Shown here one piece after another: positions 1 to 7,094 of a stretch of DNA of 30,167 nucleotides. Origin of the DNA: JBJKRF01 sp046704785 (GTDB lineage Bacteria > Chloroflexota > Anaerolineae > Anaerolineales > Villigracilaceae); contig JBJKRF010000132.1 of NCBI GenBank assembly GCA_046704785.1, positions 1 to 30,167 of the forward strand, in the 5' to 3' direction. Numbering within the stretch: the stretch's first letter is position 1; each line of letters opens with the position of its first letter. Position numbers and translations under genes: made by a program. The notes beneath the pieces were generated by a model. That model was not told where the DNA came from and did not search any database. It was given only the letters and a program-made list of their open reading frames with translations.

Positions 1-350
1 TGTTCATGATCGCGGCGCGCGTGCTGCTCTACGCGGCTTTCGACTTTCCGGTGGCGATCCTGGTCATCCAGTTGATCCACGGCCTGACCTTTCCGGCCAT
101 TTGGATCGCGGGTGTTTCCTACGCCGACGAGCACGCTCCGGAGGGTATGCGCGCCACCGCGCAGGGATTGTTCAACGCAATCATGTGGGGAATCGGGTCG
201 GGCGTTGGCGGATTTCTGGGCGGCGTGCTGATCGAAAGCGTTGGCGGGCGGGCAATGTATGTGATTTTCGGAGTCCTCGTGCTGGTCAGCCTGCTGGTTT
301 TTACCCTGCTCGAACGGCGACTACCAGCCTCCCAGGCGGAGGCCGCCTGA
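1..350 (+). CDS. MFS transporter, C-terminal part only
   Basis: This is the 3' end of a gene that enters from the left edge; the frame is still open at base 3, so the ATG at position 6 is probably internal. About 115 residues are visible. They are strongly hydrophobic, with roughly three to four membrane segments, a glycine-rich segment (GSGVGGFLGGVLIESVGG) and a short charged tail ending LLERRLPASQAEAA. The helix arrangement and the 'ATAQGLFNAIMWGIGSGVG' type segment are typical of the last helices of major facilitator superfamily permeases (MFS_1-like). The substrate cannot be judged. The next gene, a sugar-phosphate kinase, begins 13 nt downstream on the same strand, so co-transcription and a sugar-related substrate are possible. 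That link is inference only. Confidence 0.7.
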   Translation, partial: FMIAARVLLYAAFDFPVAILVIQLIHGLTFPAIWIAGVSYADEHAPEGMRATAQGLFNAIMWGIGSGVGGFLGGVLIESVGGRAMYVIFGVLVLVSLLVFTLLERRLPASQAEAA

Positions 351-363
351 TGAGTAAACTGCC

Positions 364-1293
364 ATGCTGATTTGCATCACCCCCAACCCGGCCATCGACC
401 GGACTCTGATCATCCCCTCCCTGCGCGCCAGAATGGTCCAACGCAGCCTCGAGACGCTGGTCACCGCCGGCGGCAAGGGGCTCAACGCTGCTCGCGTCAT
501 GCGCACGTTGGGCGGCGATCCGCTCTGCATGGGATTGCCTGGCGGGCACAGCGGCCATCAACTTGCCGGGCTGGTCGCGCAGGAAGGCCTGCGCACCGCC
601 TGGACCTGGTGTGACGGAGAAACGCGCACCTGCGTCATCCTGGTGGAAAAATCGGGCACGGAACCGACGGTCATCAACGAGCCCGGCCCTCAAGTGACCC
701 TACAAGACTGGGAACATTTACAGGCAGACGTATTGGAGAACGTCCACGCCGGCGATTTCGTCTGCTTCAGCGGCAGCCTGCCCCCCGGTTCACCGCCGGA
801 CTCATTCAAGCGTTTGATCCAAACGCTGACGAGGGCGGGCGCACAGGTTTGGGTGGATACCAGCGGAGCGGCGCTAAAAACGGCGCTGGACGCGGCTCCG
901 GCGGGAATCAAAATCAATAAAATGGAAGCCAGCGCCGGGTTGGGGCGTCCACTCCCGACGATGGAGGCAACAGCCCGGGCGGCGAAACAAATCCGGGCGC
1001 GCGGGATTGCTTCCGTTGTGTTGACCTTTGGAAAAGAGGGGGCCTTACTGGCCGATGCAAATGGACTCTGGTTGGCCAGACCGCCCGCCGTCCAAGCCCT
1101 CAGCCCCGTTGGCAGCGGCGACAGCCTGCTCGGCGCGCTCGTGCTGGCCCTGGAACAAGGCCTGGCAGCGGATGAGGCGCTGCGTTGGGGCGTGGCCGCC
1201 GGGGCAGCAAACACACTCACGCCGGGCAGCGGCTTGTTCAATAAAACAGACTTCGAGCAAATCTTGTCAGAAACTGAACGGACGGCCTTATAA
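364..1293 (+). CDS. PfkB-family sugar-phosphate kinase (1-phosphofructokinase / tagatose-6-phosphate kinase type)
   Basis: This 309-residue cytoplasmic kinase of the ribokinase/PfkB superfamily would phosphorylate a sugar phosphate with ATP. It opens with LICITPNPAIDRTL, the characteristic start of the FruK/LacC branch. The first PfkB signature region follows at about residues 37-52 (GGKGLNAARVMRTLGG). The C-terminal signature is PVGSGDSLLGALV, whose GSGDS carries the anion hole and catalytic Asp (usually GAGDS). Length matches the family (about 310). The ATG at 364 is used because the conserved N-terminus starts there; the ribosome-binding site is weak, so translation may depend on the MFS gene ending 13 nt upstream. 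Fructose-1-phosphate, tagatose-6-phosphate and fructose-6-phosphate are all possible substrates, and sequence alone does not decide. It converges with the hydrogenase protease gene with only 3 nt between the stop codons. Confidence 0.85.
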   Translation: MLICITPNPAIDRTLIIPSLRARMVQRSLETLVTAGGKGLNAARVMRTLGGDPLCMGLPGGHSGHQLAGLVAQEGLRTAWTWCDGETRTCVILVEKSGTEPTVINEPGPQVTLQDWEHLQADVLENVHAGDFVCFSGSLPPGSPPDSFKRLIQTLTRAGAQVWVDTSGAALKTALDAAPAGIKINKMEASAGLGRPLPTMEATARAAKQIRARGIASVVLTFGKEGALLADANGLWLARPPAVQALSPVGSGDSLLGALVLALEQGLAADEALRWGVAAGAANTLTPGSGLFNKTDFEQILSETERTAL

Positions 1294-1296
1294 CGG

Positions 1297-1839
1297 TCAG
1301 CGTCGGGCGGGAACCGGCAAACACGCGCAAATTTCGCGGATCATTTCGTCCACCGCGCGCTCGACGACGGTGCTGACAGGCCAACCGAAAGCGTCTGAAG
1401 CAGGCTGGATGCCAAACAGCGCCACCCGGCAGTTTAGTTCGCTGACGAGGTAAGCGGCCAGCATCGAAAGCGGCAGACTATGCGTCGAGGCGCTCAGGCC
1501 TTCGATATCGTCCATCGCGAGCAGGCGGACCGCGCCCGGCGGCAGGCCCATCTGCGCTGCATCAACCAGCAAGACGGCCTGCGGCCCAAAACTGCGCAGC
1601 TCGCCGGTGACGTTTTCAGGCGAGGCGCCGGCTTCGATCACGTAAACGGACTCGCTGCTACAGGGCCGTGCGTTCAACCCACGCGCCACCCACAGACCGG
1701 CGGCATCGTCGCCACGGAGTTCGTTGCCGATTCCGAGCACGGCGATGCGAGGCGGGTCAGCTGTTTGAAGCCGATCCTGGCTCAGAAACCGGATGAGCGA
1801 GTTTTTCCAGGTATTCAGCGATGTCTGTGTTTCGTCCAT
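1297..1839 (-). CDS. hycI: HycI-type hydrogenase maturation endopeptidase
   Basis: This 180-residue nickel-dependent endopeptidase removes the C-terminal extension of a [NiFe] hydrogenase large subunit after nickel insertion. The conserved core starts at about residue 32 (IAVLGIGNELRGDDAAG). It keeps the three metal-contact positions of E. coli HycI: Asp45 of the GDD motif, Asp93 (LLVDAAQMG) and His120 (STHSLPL). GIQP follows near residue 144. The match to HycI, rather than HyaD/HybD, is clear from 'GLPPGAVRL' and 'THSLPLSML'. The ATG at 1839 overlaps the upstream ferredoxin gene by 83 nt and adds about 30 residues before the core. No better start codon lies downstream, so the long overlap is accepted with some doubt. 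It is the last gene of the hydrogenase operon. Its likely substrate is the large subunit in the same operon, which carries a 28-residue tail after its second CxxC motif. Confidence 0.88.
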   Translation of the reverse strand: MDETQTSLNTWKNSLIRFLSQDRLQTADPPRIAVLGIGNELRGDDAAGLWVARGLNARPCSSESVYVIEAGASPENVTGELRSFGPQAVLLVDAAQMGLPPGAVRLLAMDDIEGLSASTHSLPLSMLAAYLVSELNCRVALFGIQPASDAFGWPVSTVVERAVDEMIREICACLPVPARR

Positions 1840-2188
1840 AATTGACCATAAAAGAGTCTTTCGTCAGCGCGGCCAGTTCCCAGGCCTCGGACGAGAGGTG
1901 AATACACTTGAATTTGCAATCCTGCACGCACTGGCCGCAAAACGTACAACGGTCCACGTGATAGGTCAACACATAACGCTTGGCGGCGCGGTCGAGGATT
2001 GCCAGGCTGATCGCATTGGAGGGACAGTCTTTGACACACAGGCTGCAGCCTGTGCAGGCGCTGGGATCGAACGACAGCTTGCCGCGATAGCGTTCGGGCG
2101 GCTGCGTCTTCTGAAACGGATAGCGCTGCGTAACAGGCGGCTTGAACAGCGAACTTACCACATCGGTAAACATCATCCCAAGTTTCAT
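1757..2188 (-). CDS. Hydrogenase 2x[4Fe-4S] ferredoxin subunit (NuoI/HyfH/MbhN-like)
   Basis: This 143-residue electron-transfer subunit has two complete CxxCxxCxxxC motifs: Cys45/48/51/55 (ACTGCSLCVKDCP) and Cys81/84/87/91 (RCTFCGQCVQDC). It would pass electrons between the soluble donor side and the cluster of the small subunit in a membrane-bound hydrogenase. The second motif is followed by CKFKCIHL rather than the usual CP, which is a mild deviation. The frame stays open upstream. The start at 2188 is preferred because it begins MKLGMMFTDVVSSLF, has a GGAG upstream, and makes an ATGA overlap with the preceding NuoH-like gene. Its 3' end overlaps the protease gene by 83 nt. Confidence 0.88.
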   Translation of the reverse strand: MKLGMMFTDVVSSLFKPPVTQRYPFQKTQPPERYRGKLSFDPSACTGCSLCVKDCPSNAISLAILDRAAKRYVLTYHVDRCTFCGQCVQDCKFKCIHLSSEAWELAALTKDSFMVNYGRNTDIAEYLEKLAHPVSEPGSASNS

Positions 2189-3108
2189 AGCGGCCAACTC
2201 CTCCACACAATCATGGCGAGAATCTGCAACAGGACCAGCAAAGCCCCGTAGCGCCACCACAGCCCGACGGTTTGGTCGATGCGCAGACGGGTAAGCAGCG
2301 ACTGCAGCCCGGCCATCAACAGCAGCAGGATCAACGTCTTCAGCAGGAAGACCAACGGACCGGCAACGCCGCCCAGATAGAAAGCCGCCACCAGCGTCAG
2401 GCCGACGACCAGTTCCACCGACTGGCCGACGCGGAAAAGCCCCAGGCCGCGACCGCTATATTCGGTCAGGGCCCCGGCGACGATTTCCGTCTCCGCTTCG
2501 GGCGCATCGAACGGCGGCAGCTCCAGCTTGCCCATCAAACCGATCAACGCCACGACGAAGCCAACCGGCTGCGTAAGGATCAACCAGTGAGTCTGGCTAT
2601 AGGCGATGACTTCGCTGATTTGCCAGCTACCGGCGGCCATGGCCGGGCCGAGCAAAGCCAACAGGAAGGGCGCTTCGTAGGCAAAGAGTTGGGTCAGGCC
2701 GCGCGTAGCACCCACCAGCGAAAAACGACTGCTGGTGTTCCAGCCGGCCAAGCCGATACACATCGTCAGCAGGCTCAACAAATAGAGCGTCACGATCAAG
2801 TCACCAGGGAAGCTGTGCGTCGGCGGTAAGCCCATCAGCGGGACGTACAACGCAGCCGTCAGCGCCCCGGCCAAGGCCACAATCGGCAAGCCGAAGAACA
2901 GCATCCGATTGGCAACTTCGGGCTTGATCTGCTCCTTGCCAAACAGCTTGATCAGATCGGCCAGCGGCTGGAACCAGCGCGGGCCAATACGATTCTGGAA
3001 ACGCGCCACCAGCTTGCGATCGAGCCACTGGTAGAACATGCCGCCCAGGACGAGCATCAGCCCGCCGGGAAAGAATAAAATCGTCAGAACGGTTTCAAAG
3101 GGTTTCAT
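2185..3108 (-). CDS. Hydrogenase membrane anchor subunit (NuoH/HyfC/MbhM-like)
   Basis: This 307-residue integral membrane protein has about eight hydrophobic segments and belongs to the complex I ND1/NuoH family. It shows the NuoH-type loop 'RFQNRIGPRWFQPLADLIKLFGKE' region (approx. residues 36-60) and the second loop 'PPFDAPEAETEIVAGALTEYSG' region (approx. 197-220), whose acidic residues line the quinone/proton-coupling chamber in complex I. In group 4 hydrogenases this subunit couples the peripheral hydrogenase module to the ion-pumping arm. The length fits HyfC/HycD/MbhM. Start and stop form ATGA overlaps with the large-subunit gene before it and the ferredoxin gene after it. Confidence 0.9.
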   Translation of the reverse strand: MKPFETVLTILFFPGGLMLVLGGMFYQWLDRKLVARFQNRIGPRWFQPLADLIKLFGKEQIKPEVANRMLFFGLPIVALAGALTAALYVPLMGLPPTHSFPGDLIVTLYLLSLLTMCIGLAGWNTSSRFSLVGATRGLTQLFAYEAPFLLALLGPAMAAGSWQISEVIAYSQTHWLILTQPVGFVVALIGLMGKLELPPFDAPEAETEIVAGALTEYSGRGLGLFRVGQSVELVVGLTLVAAFYLGGVAGPLVFLLKTLILLLLMAGLQSLLTRLRIDQTVGLWWRYGALLVLLQILAMIVWRSWPL

Positions 3109-4775
3109 CGCTTATACACGTCAATACCATGTTGGCGCAACTGCTGCCAGGTCCACGTCTGGCGGGATTCGGAACTCGCCACCGTGACCATGCGGTCGTT
3201 GCAGGAGAAGCAGGGATCCATGCCGGCAATCAGCATGGGCACATCCGCCAGTTGCCGTCCAACTGCCTTGGCCAGCACAGACGTCCAGTTACACAGACTC
3301 GGCGTGCGCACCTTGATACGCGCCGGGTTTTCGCCGCCGTTGCTCTTGATATAGTAGAACAACTCACCGCGCGGCGCTTCCACACGGCTGATGGTCTCGC
3401 CCGCAGGGATCTTGCGCGGGACGCGCACGGTCAGCGGGCCTTCCGGCAAATTATCCAGGATGGTGCGGATGGCAAAACAACTGACCAGGAGTTCCTTCAG
3501 GCGCACCACAAACCGGGCCTCCAGGTCGCCATTGGTCTCCAGCACAGCGCTGACGGGAAACCGCTCATACGCCCCGTAGGGTGCTTCCACACGAATATCG
3601 CGGCACAACCCCGAAGCGCGCGCCGTGGGCCCAAGCAGTCCGAAGGATTCGGCTTCGGCGCGGCTGATCGTACCGATTCCGCGTGTGCGGTTGAGAAACA
3701 TCGCATCGCTGGTAACCACCTCGAGATAATGCCGGATGCGGCCCTCCAGGTAGTCAAGCCCGCTCTTGATGGCGTGAGCCTGCTCCAGGCCGATGTCACA
3801 CTTGACGCCGCCCAACACGTTCGCCGAATAATTCACGCGGTTGCCGGTGACGGCCTCCAATAAGTTCATCACCGTCTCGCGGTCGCGCCAGGAGTACATG
3901 AACAACGTATCGAAGCCGGCTTCGTGGGCAGCCACACCCAGCCACAATAAGTGGCTGTGAATACGCTCAAGGCCGGCAACCACCTCGCGGATGGCCTGCG
4001 CCCGCGGCGAAACCTCCACCTGCGCCAGCTTCTCTACCCCCAGCGAGTAGGCCAGGGCATGGGTGTGCGAGCAAATTCCGCAAACGCGCTCGAACAGGTA
4101 CAGGTTTTGCGTCCAGTTGCGCGCCTCGGCCGCTTTCTCAATACCGCGATGGGCGTAGCCAAGCCGCATGCGCGCGCCGGTGACAACCTCGCCATCCACC
4201 GAGAATTCAAAATGTCCCGGTTCCTTCAAGGCCGGGTGCTGTGGACCGATCGGGATGATAAAGCGATCGCCCATGCGTCCCGTTTCGGGGGGTTCGCTTG
4301 CCAGCGAGCACGGGGCGACCTCCGCCATTTCGGCCTGAAAATCCGCCCGCAGCGGATAAACGTCCGGCGGCCAGTCATCCGGTAAAAAGAGACGCGCCGC
4401 CTCCTGACCACCCGCCACGGGGATACCCACCATTTCGACCAGTTCGCGCTCGAAGAAAACTGCCACCGGAATTTGGCCGGCCAGCGACGTCAACTCGACC
4501 GAACCGTCACGCGGCAGCCGCACACGCAGCGAGGTGATGGCCGAACCCTGACAGAAGTGATACAGCGCTTCGAGCTGATTTGCCTCGGGGCCCAGGTCGC
4601 TGCCGGTGATAGCAGACAGATACCCCCATTGCGCAGATTGCAAAGCCGCTACAGCCGCAGCGAGCGACTCGGGCGCAATGACCACATCCAGGCGGGTCAG
4701 TTCGGGATGTACATTTTCCGTGCTCCAGGGAGACAGACATTGTTCGGCTTCCTGCAAGGCAGCTTCGACGTTCAT
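3105..4775 (-). CDS. [NiFe] hydrogenase large subunit, group 4, fused NuoC-NuoD type (HycE/HyfG-like)
   Basis: This 556-residue catalytic subunit would carry out reversible proton reduction to H2. Residues 1-150 form a NuoC-like (30 kDa) domain, and residues 170-556 the NuoD-like (49 kDa) nickel-binding domain. Both nickel motifs are complete: ERVCGICSHTH with Cys232/Cys235, and DPCFSCNDR with Cys522/Cys525. This separates it from complex I NuoD, which lacks these cysteines. The group 4 end DPCxxCxxR (Arg528) is followed by a 28-residue extension (529-556), the expected substrate of the HycI-type protease encoded at the operon end; E. coli HycE has a similar tail. In Mbh-type enzymes the two halves are separate genes (mbhK, mbhL), so the fusion is Hyc/Hyf-like within an otherwise Mbh-like gene order. 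The start overlaps the small-subunit gene by ATGA. Confidence 0.95.
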   Translation of the reverse strand: MNVEAALQEAEQCLSPWSTENVHPELTRLDVVIAPESLAAAVAALQSAQWGYLSAITGSDLGPEANQLEALYHFCQGSAITSLRVRLPRDGSVELTSLAGQIPVAVFFERELVEMVGIPVAGGQEAARLFLPDDWPPDVYPLRADFQAEMAEVAPCSLASEPPETGRMGDRFIIPIGPQHPALKEPGHFEFSVDGEVVTGARMRLGYAHRGIEKAAEARNWTQNLYLFERVCGICSHTHALAYSLGVEKLAQVEVSPRAQAIREVVAGLERIHSHLLWLGVAAHEAGFDTLFMYSWRDRETVMNLLEAVTGNRVNYSANVLGGVKCDIGLEQAHAIKSGLDYLEGRIRHYLEVVTSDAMFLNRTRGIGTISRAEAESFGLLGPTARASGLCRDIRVEAPYGAYERFPVSAVLETNGDLEARFVVRLKELLVSCFAIRTILDNLPEGPLTVRVPRKIPAGETISRVEAPRGELFYYIKSNGGENPARIKVRTPSLCNWTSVLAKAVGRQLADVPMLIAGMDPCFSCNDRMVTVASSESRQTWTWQQLRQHGIDVYKR

Positions 4776-5248
4776 ACGGCCTCCGGCACAGGCGCATTCG
4801 CCTTCAGATGGGTCAGCAATTGAATGACGCCGTCGATAATGGCTTCAGGGCGCGGCGGACAGCCCGGCACGTAGGCGTCGACGGGGATGACCTTATCTAC
4901 GCCGCCGAGCACGTTGTAGCAGCCGTCGAAGATGCCCGACGAGATGCTGCACGAGCCGACGGCGATGACATACTTCGGTTCGGGCATCTGCTCGTAGGTG
5001 CGCAACAGGCGTTCACGCGCTTGGCGCGTCACCGGGCCGGTGCAGATCAAAATATCGGCGTGGCGCGGGCTGCCTTCCAGACGGATGCCGAAGCGTTCGA
5101 TATCGTAGCGCGGCGTCAGCGTTGCCAGAATCTCGATGTCACAGCCGTTGCACGAACCGCTATTGAAATGAATGGCCCAGGGCGAGTTGATACGCGCCCA
5201 TTTACGGATTTCCTTGAAGGTATCTTTCCAATCAAATTGTGTTTTCAT
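4772..5248 (-). CDS. [NiFe] hydrogenase small subunit, group 4 (NuoB/HyfI/MbhJ-like)
   Basis: This 158-residue protein carries the single [4Fe-4S] cluster next to the nickel site. The four ligands are visible: Cys33 and Cys36 (GSCNGCDIE), Cys100 (AVGSCSIS) and Cys130 (VPGCPPRPE). It is short and has no Tat signal, as in group 4 enzymes, whose hydrogenase module faces the cytoplasm. Family members are 145-270 residues. A four-nt gap separates it from the NuoA-like gene before it, and an ATGA overlap links it to the large subunit after it, so the two catalytic subunits are translationally coupled. Confidence 0.93.
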   Translation of the reverse strand: MKTQFDWKDTFKEIRKWARINSPWAIHFNSGSCNGCDIEILATLTPRYDIERFGIRLEGSPRHADILICTGPVTRQARERLLRTYEQMPEPKYVIAVGSCSISSGIFDGCYNVLGGVDKVIPVDAYVPGCPPRPEAIIDGVIQLLTHLKANAPVPEAV

Positions 5249-5252
5249 GTCA

Positions 5253-5567
5253 TCATCCCAAGATAAGCGCCAACAGCACCAGCACCAGTCCCAACAGGTA
5301 AATGCCCGAAACCGGCGACAGGTCGCTGCTGGCCAGCATTAGAACACCCAGATGCAACACCGCGAAGAAGAGCGCAATTACGAAGAACTGACGATAGCCC
5401 GGCGCAGCCGCATACGGATCGTGCGCCTCACCGCTGGCATAGGTTGTCGATTTCAAAGCTGTTTCGCGTCCGCGCGCCGAGAACATGCGCGCCAGCCCGG
5501 AGATGCCCGCCACCACCAACGCGTAAACCAGGAAAGCGATCAAGGGAGAAAGCAGGATTTCAGTCAT
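5253..5567 (-). CDS. NuoA-like small membrane subunit of the hydrogenase complex
   Basis: This 104-residue protein has three hydrophobic segments (about residues 5-25, 60-80 and 84-103). A polar loop between the first two contains TYASGEAHDPYAAAPGYRQFF. The layout and the 'YxSGE' loop motif followed by 'FFVIALFFAVLHLGVL' resemble complex I subunit A (ND3). Its place between the pump subunits and the small subunit matches the position of mbhI in Mbh operons. It probably sits at the hinge between the peripheral and membrane modules. A good ribosome-binding site (AGGAGAAACCC before ATG) supports the start. The assignment rests on the loop motif and position, as such short membrane proteins diverge fast. 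Confidence 0.7.
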   Translation of the reverse strand: MTEILLSPLIAFLVYALVVAGISGLARMFSARGRETALKSTTYASGEAHDPYAAAPGYRQFFVIALFFAVLHLGVLMLASSDLSPVSGIYLLGLVLVLLALILG

Positions 5568-5576
5568 GGGTTTCTC

Positions 5577-7094
5577 CTAGTGTCCGAAAGCCAACATCAA
5601 GGCCTGACCAGCCGGTTGCGTCAACCCGGAAACCAATCCGGGCCAAAAGCCCAGCACGACGACTGCCAGCGCCAGAAGGATCAAAGGAATCTGCATCGCC
5701 AACGGCACCCTCTCGCCGCTTTCGACCAGCCAGGAGGGCGCGTTGCGATAAAGCTGATTGACGATGGGAGCGTAATACCCCAACGAGAGCACGCTGTTAA
5801 GCGCCGCAAAGATGACCAGGCCGATAATCCAGGGAATCCCGGTTTGGAAACCGGCCACGAAAATCTGCCACTTCGACATAAAACCCGCCAGCGGCGGCAG
5901 CCCGCCCAGGCCAAGCAAGGCAATGCTGAGGGAAAGCGCCACCAGCGGATAGCGCTTGGCCGCACCGGCCAGATCGCTGATCAGCAAAGGGCCGTGATGG
6001 CTGTGACGCCTCTCGGCCAGGTACAGAAATACGCCGACCGCCAGGAAGGCCAGCCCTTTCATCAACGTGTGGTTGAACAGGTGAAAGAACGCGCCCTGCG
6101 CGCCGGTGGGATTCCCAACGTACAACGCGATTCCCAGGCCCAGCAGCATGTATCCAACGTGGCTCAAACTCGAAAAGGCCAGTAGCCGCTTGACCTGCGT
6201 CTGTCGCAAGGCCAACAGGTTGCCGTAAAGCATGTTCAGCGCGCCGAAGGCCATCAACAACAGGCCCCACGAAAGCGCAAAACCCGTCAGCGCCGAGAGC
6301 GCCCGCAGCAGCGCCACCAACCCGGCTTCGATGACCACGCCCGAAAGCATGGCGCTGATTCCGCTGGGCGCCTGCGAATGCGCATCCGGCAGCCAGGTGT
6401 GCATGGGCACCAACGCCACCTTGACGCCAAACCCGATCAGGAACAGCGCCCCCGCGGCCAGCAACAGCGTCGAATCGACCCCACTGGCCGCAGCTTGCCG
6501 GATGGTCGCCAAATCGAGGCTGCCGGTGGCCGCCAACGTCAGGGCAATGCCCAACAGCACCAGCACCGAACCCGTCGCACTCTGAACCAGGTACTTGATC
6601 CCGGCTTCCAGCGAAGCCGCCTGCTCGCGGTAGAAACTCACCAACAAGTACGACGAAACCGCCATCGCCTCGAACCAAACCCACAGGTTGAACAGGTCGC
6701 TCGCGCAGCCCAGCCCGATCATCAGTCCCATCATCGCCAGCAGCATGGCGTAATACTTCTCTTCCCCCACCTCGCCAGCGACGTAAGGGCCCGAATACAG
6801 CACCACCAACGTCCCAAGCCCCAACACCGCCGCCGCCAGCAACAGACTCAAGCCGTCGGCCTGGAGCCAGACGCTCTGCACGCCAAAGCGTTGCACGCCA
6901 CTCGCCCAAAACGCACGCACCGACAGTAAGAAGGGCAACCAGGCTGCCAGGACGGCCAATAGGGCCAATCCGCGCACCAGCCAGGAGCGCCCATGCAAAG
7001 TCGGCTCGCGCACCCCCAATCGCCCGCTCAGATAGACCAACGGCGAACAAAACAGCGGAATTGCGATCATCCAGGGAAACGTCAAAGTAGCCAT
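5577..7094 (-). CDS. Antiporter-like ion-pumping subunit (NuoN/NuoM/MbhH-like)
   Basis: This 505-residue integral membrane protein of the proton-translocating family (Proton_antipo_M) has about 13-14 transmembrane segments. Diagnostic parts are the conserved glutamate segment 'FNLWVWFEAMAVSSYLLV' (TM5 Glu), 'HTWLPDAHSQAPSGISAML' in the discontinuous helix, and a downstream 'FHLFNHTLMKGLAFLAVG' helix with the central Lys. This is one of two such pump subunits in the operon. The frame extends upstream, but the conserved N-terminus begins at MATLTFPWMI. The GGAG sits 6 nt before the ATG at 7094; the ATG at 7097 would be spaced only 3 nt. Either start overlaps the stop of the NuoL-like gene. It is expected in the cytoplasmic membrane, coupling H2 evolution to H+ or Na+ transport. 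Confidence 0.88.
   Translation of the reverse strand: MATLTFPWMIAIPLFCSPLVYLSGRLGVREPTLHGRSWLVRGLALLAVLAAWLPFLLSVRAFWASGVQRFGVQSVWLQADGLSLLLAAAVLGLGTLVVLYSGPYVAGEVGEEKYYAMLLAMMGLMIGLGCASDLFNLWVWFEAMAVSSYLLVSFYREQAASLEAGIKYLVQSATGSVLVLLGIALTLAATGSLDLATIRQAAASGVDSTLLLAAGALFLIGFGVKVALVPMHTWLPDAHSQAPSGISAMLSGVVIEAGLVALLRALSALTGFALSWGLLLMAFGALNMLYGNLLALRQTQVKRLLAFSSLSHVGYMLLGLGIALYVGNPTGAQGAFFHLFNHTLMKGLAFLAVGVFLYLAERRHSHHGPLLISDLAGAAKRYPLVALSLSIALLGLGGLPPLAGFMSKWQIFVAGFQTGIPWIIGLVIFAALNSVLSLGYYAPIVNQLYRNAPSWLVESGERVPLAMQIPLILLALAVVVLGFWPGLVSGLTQPAGQALMLAFGH

Noticed and set aside
3129..3863. 244-codon plus-strand frame opposite the hydrogenase large subunit
   Set aside because: It is antisense to the nickel-site domain; its composition (His, Arg, Gln-rich) is that of a shadow frame.
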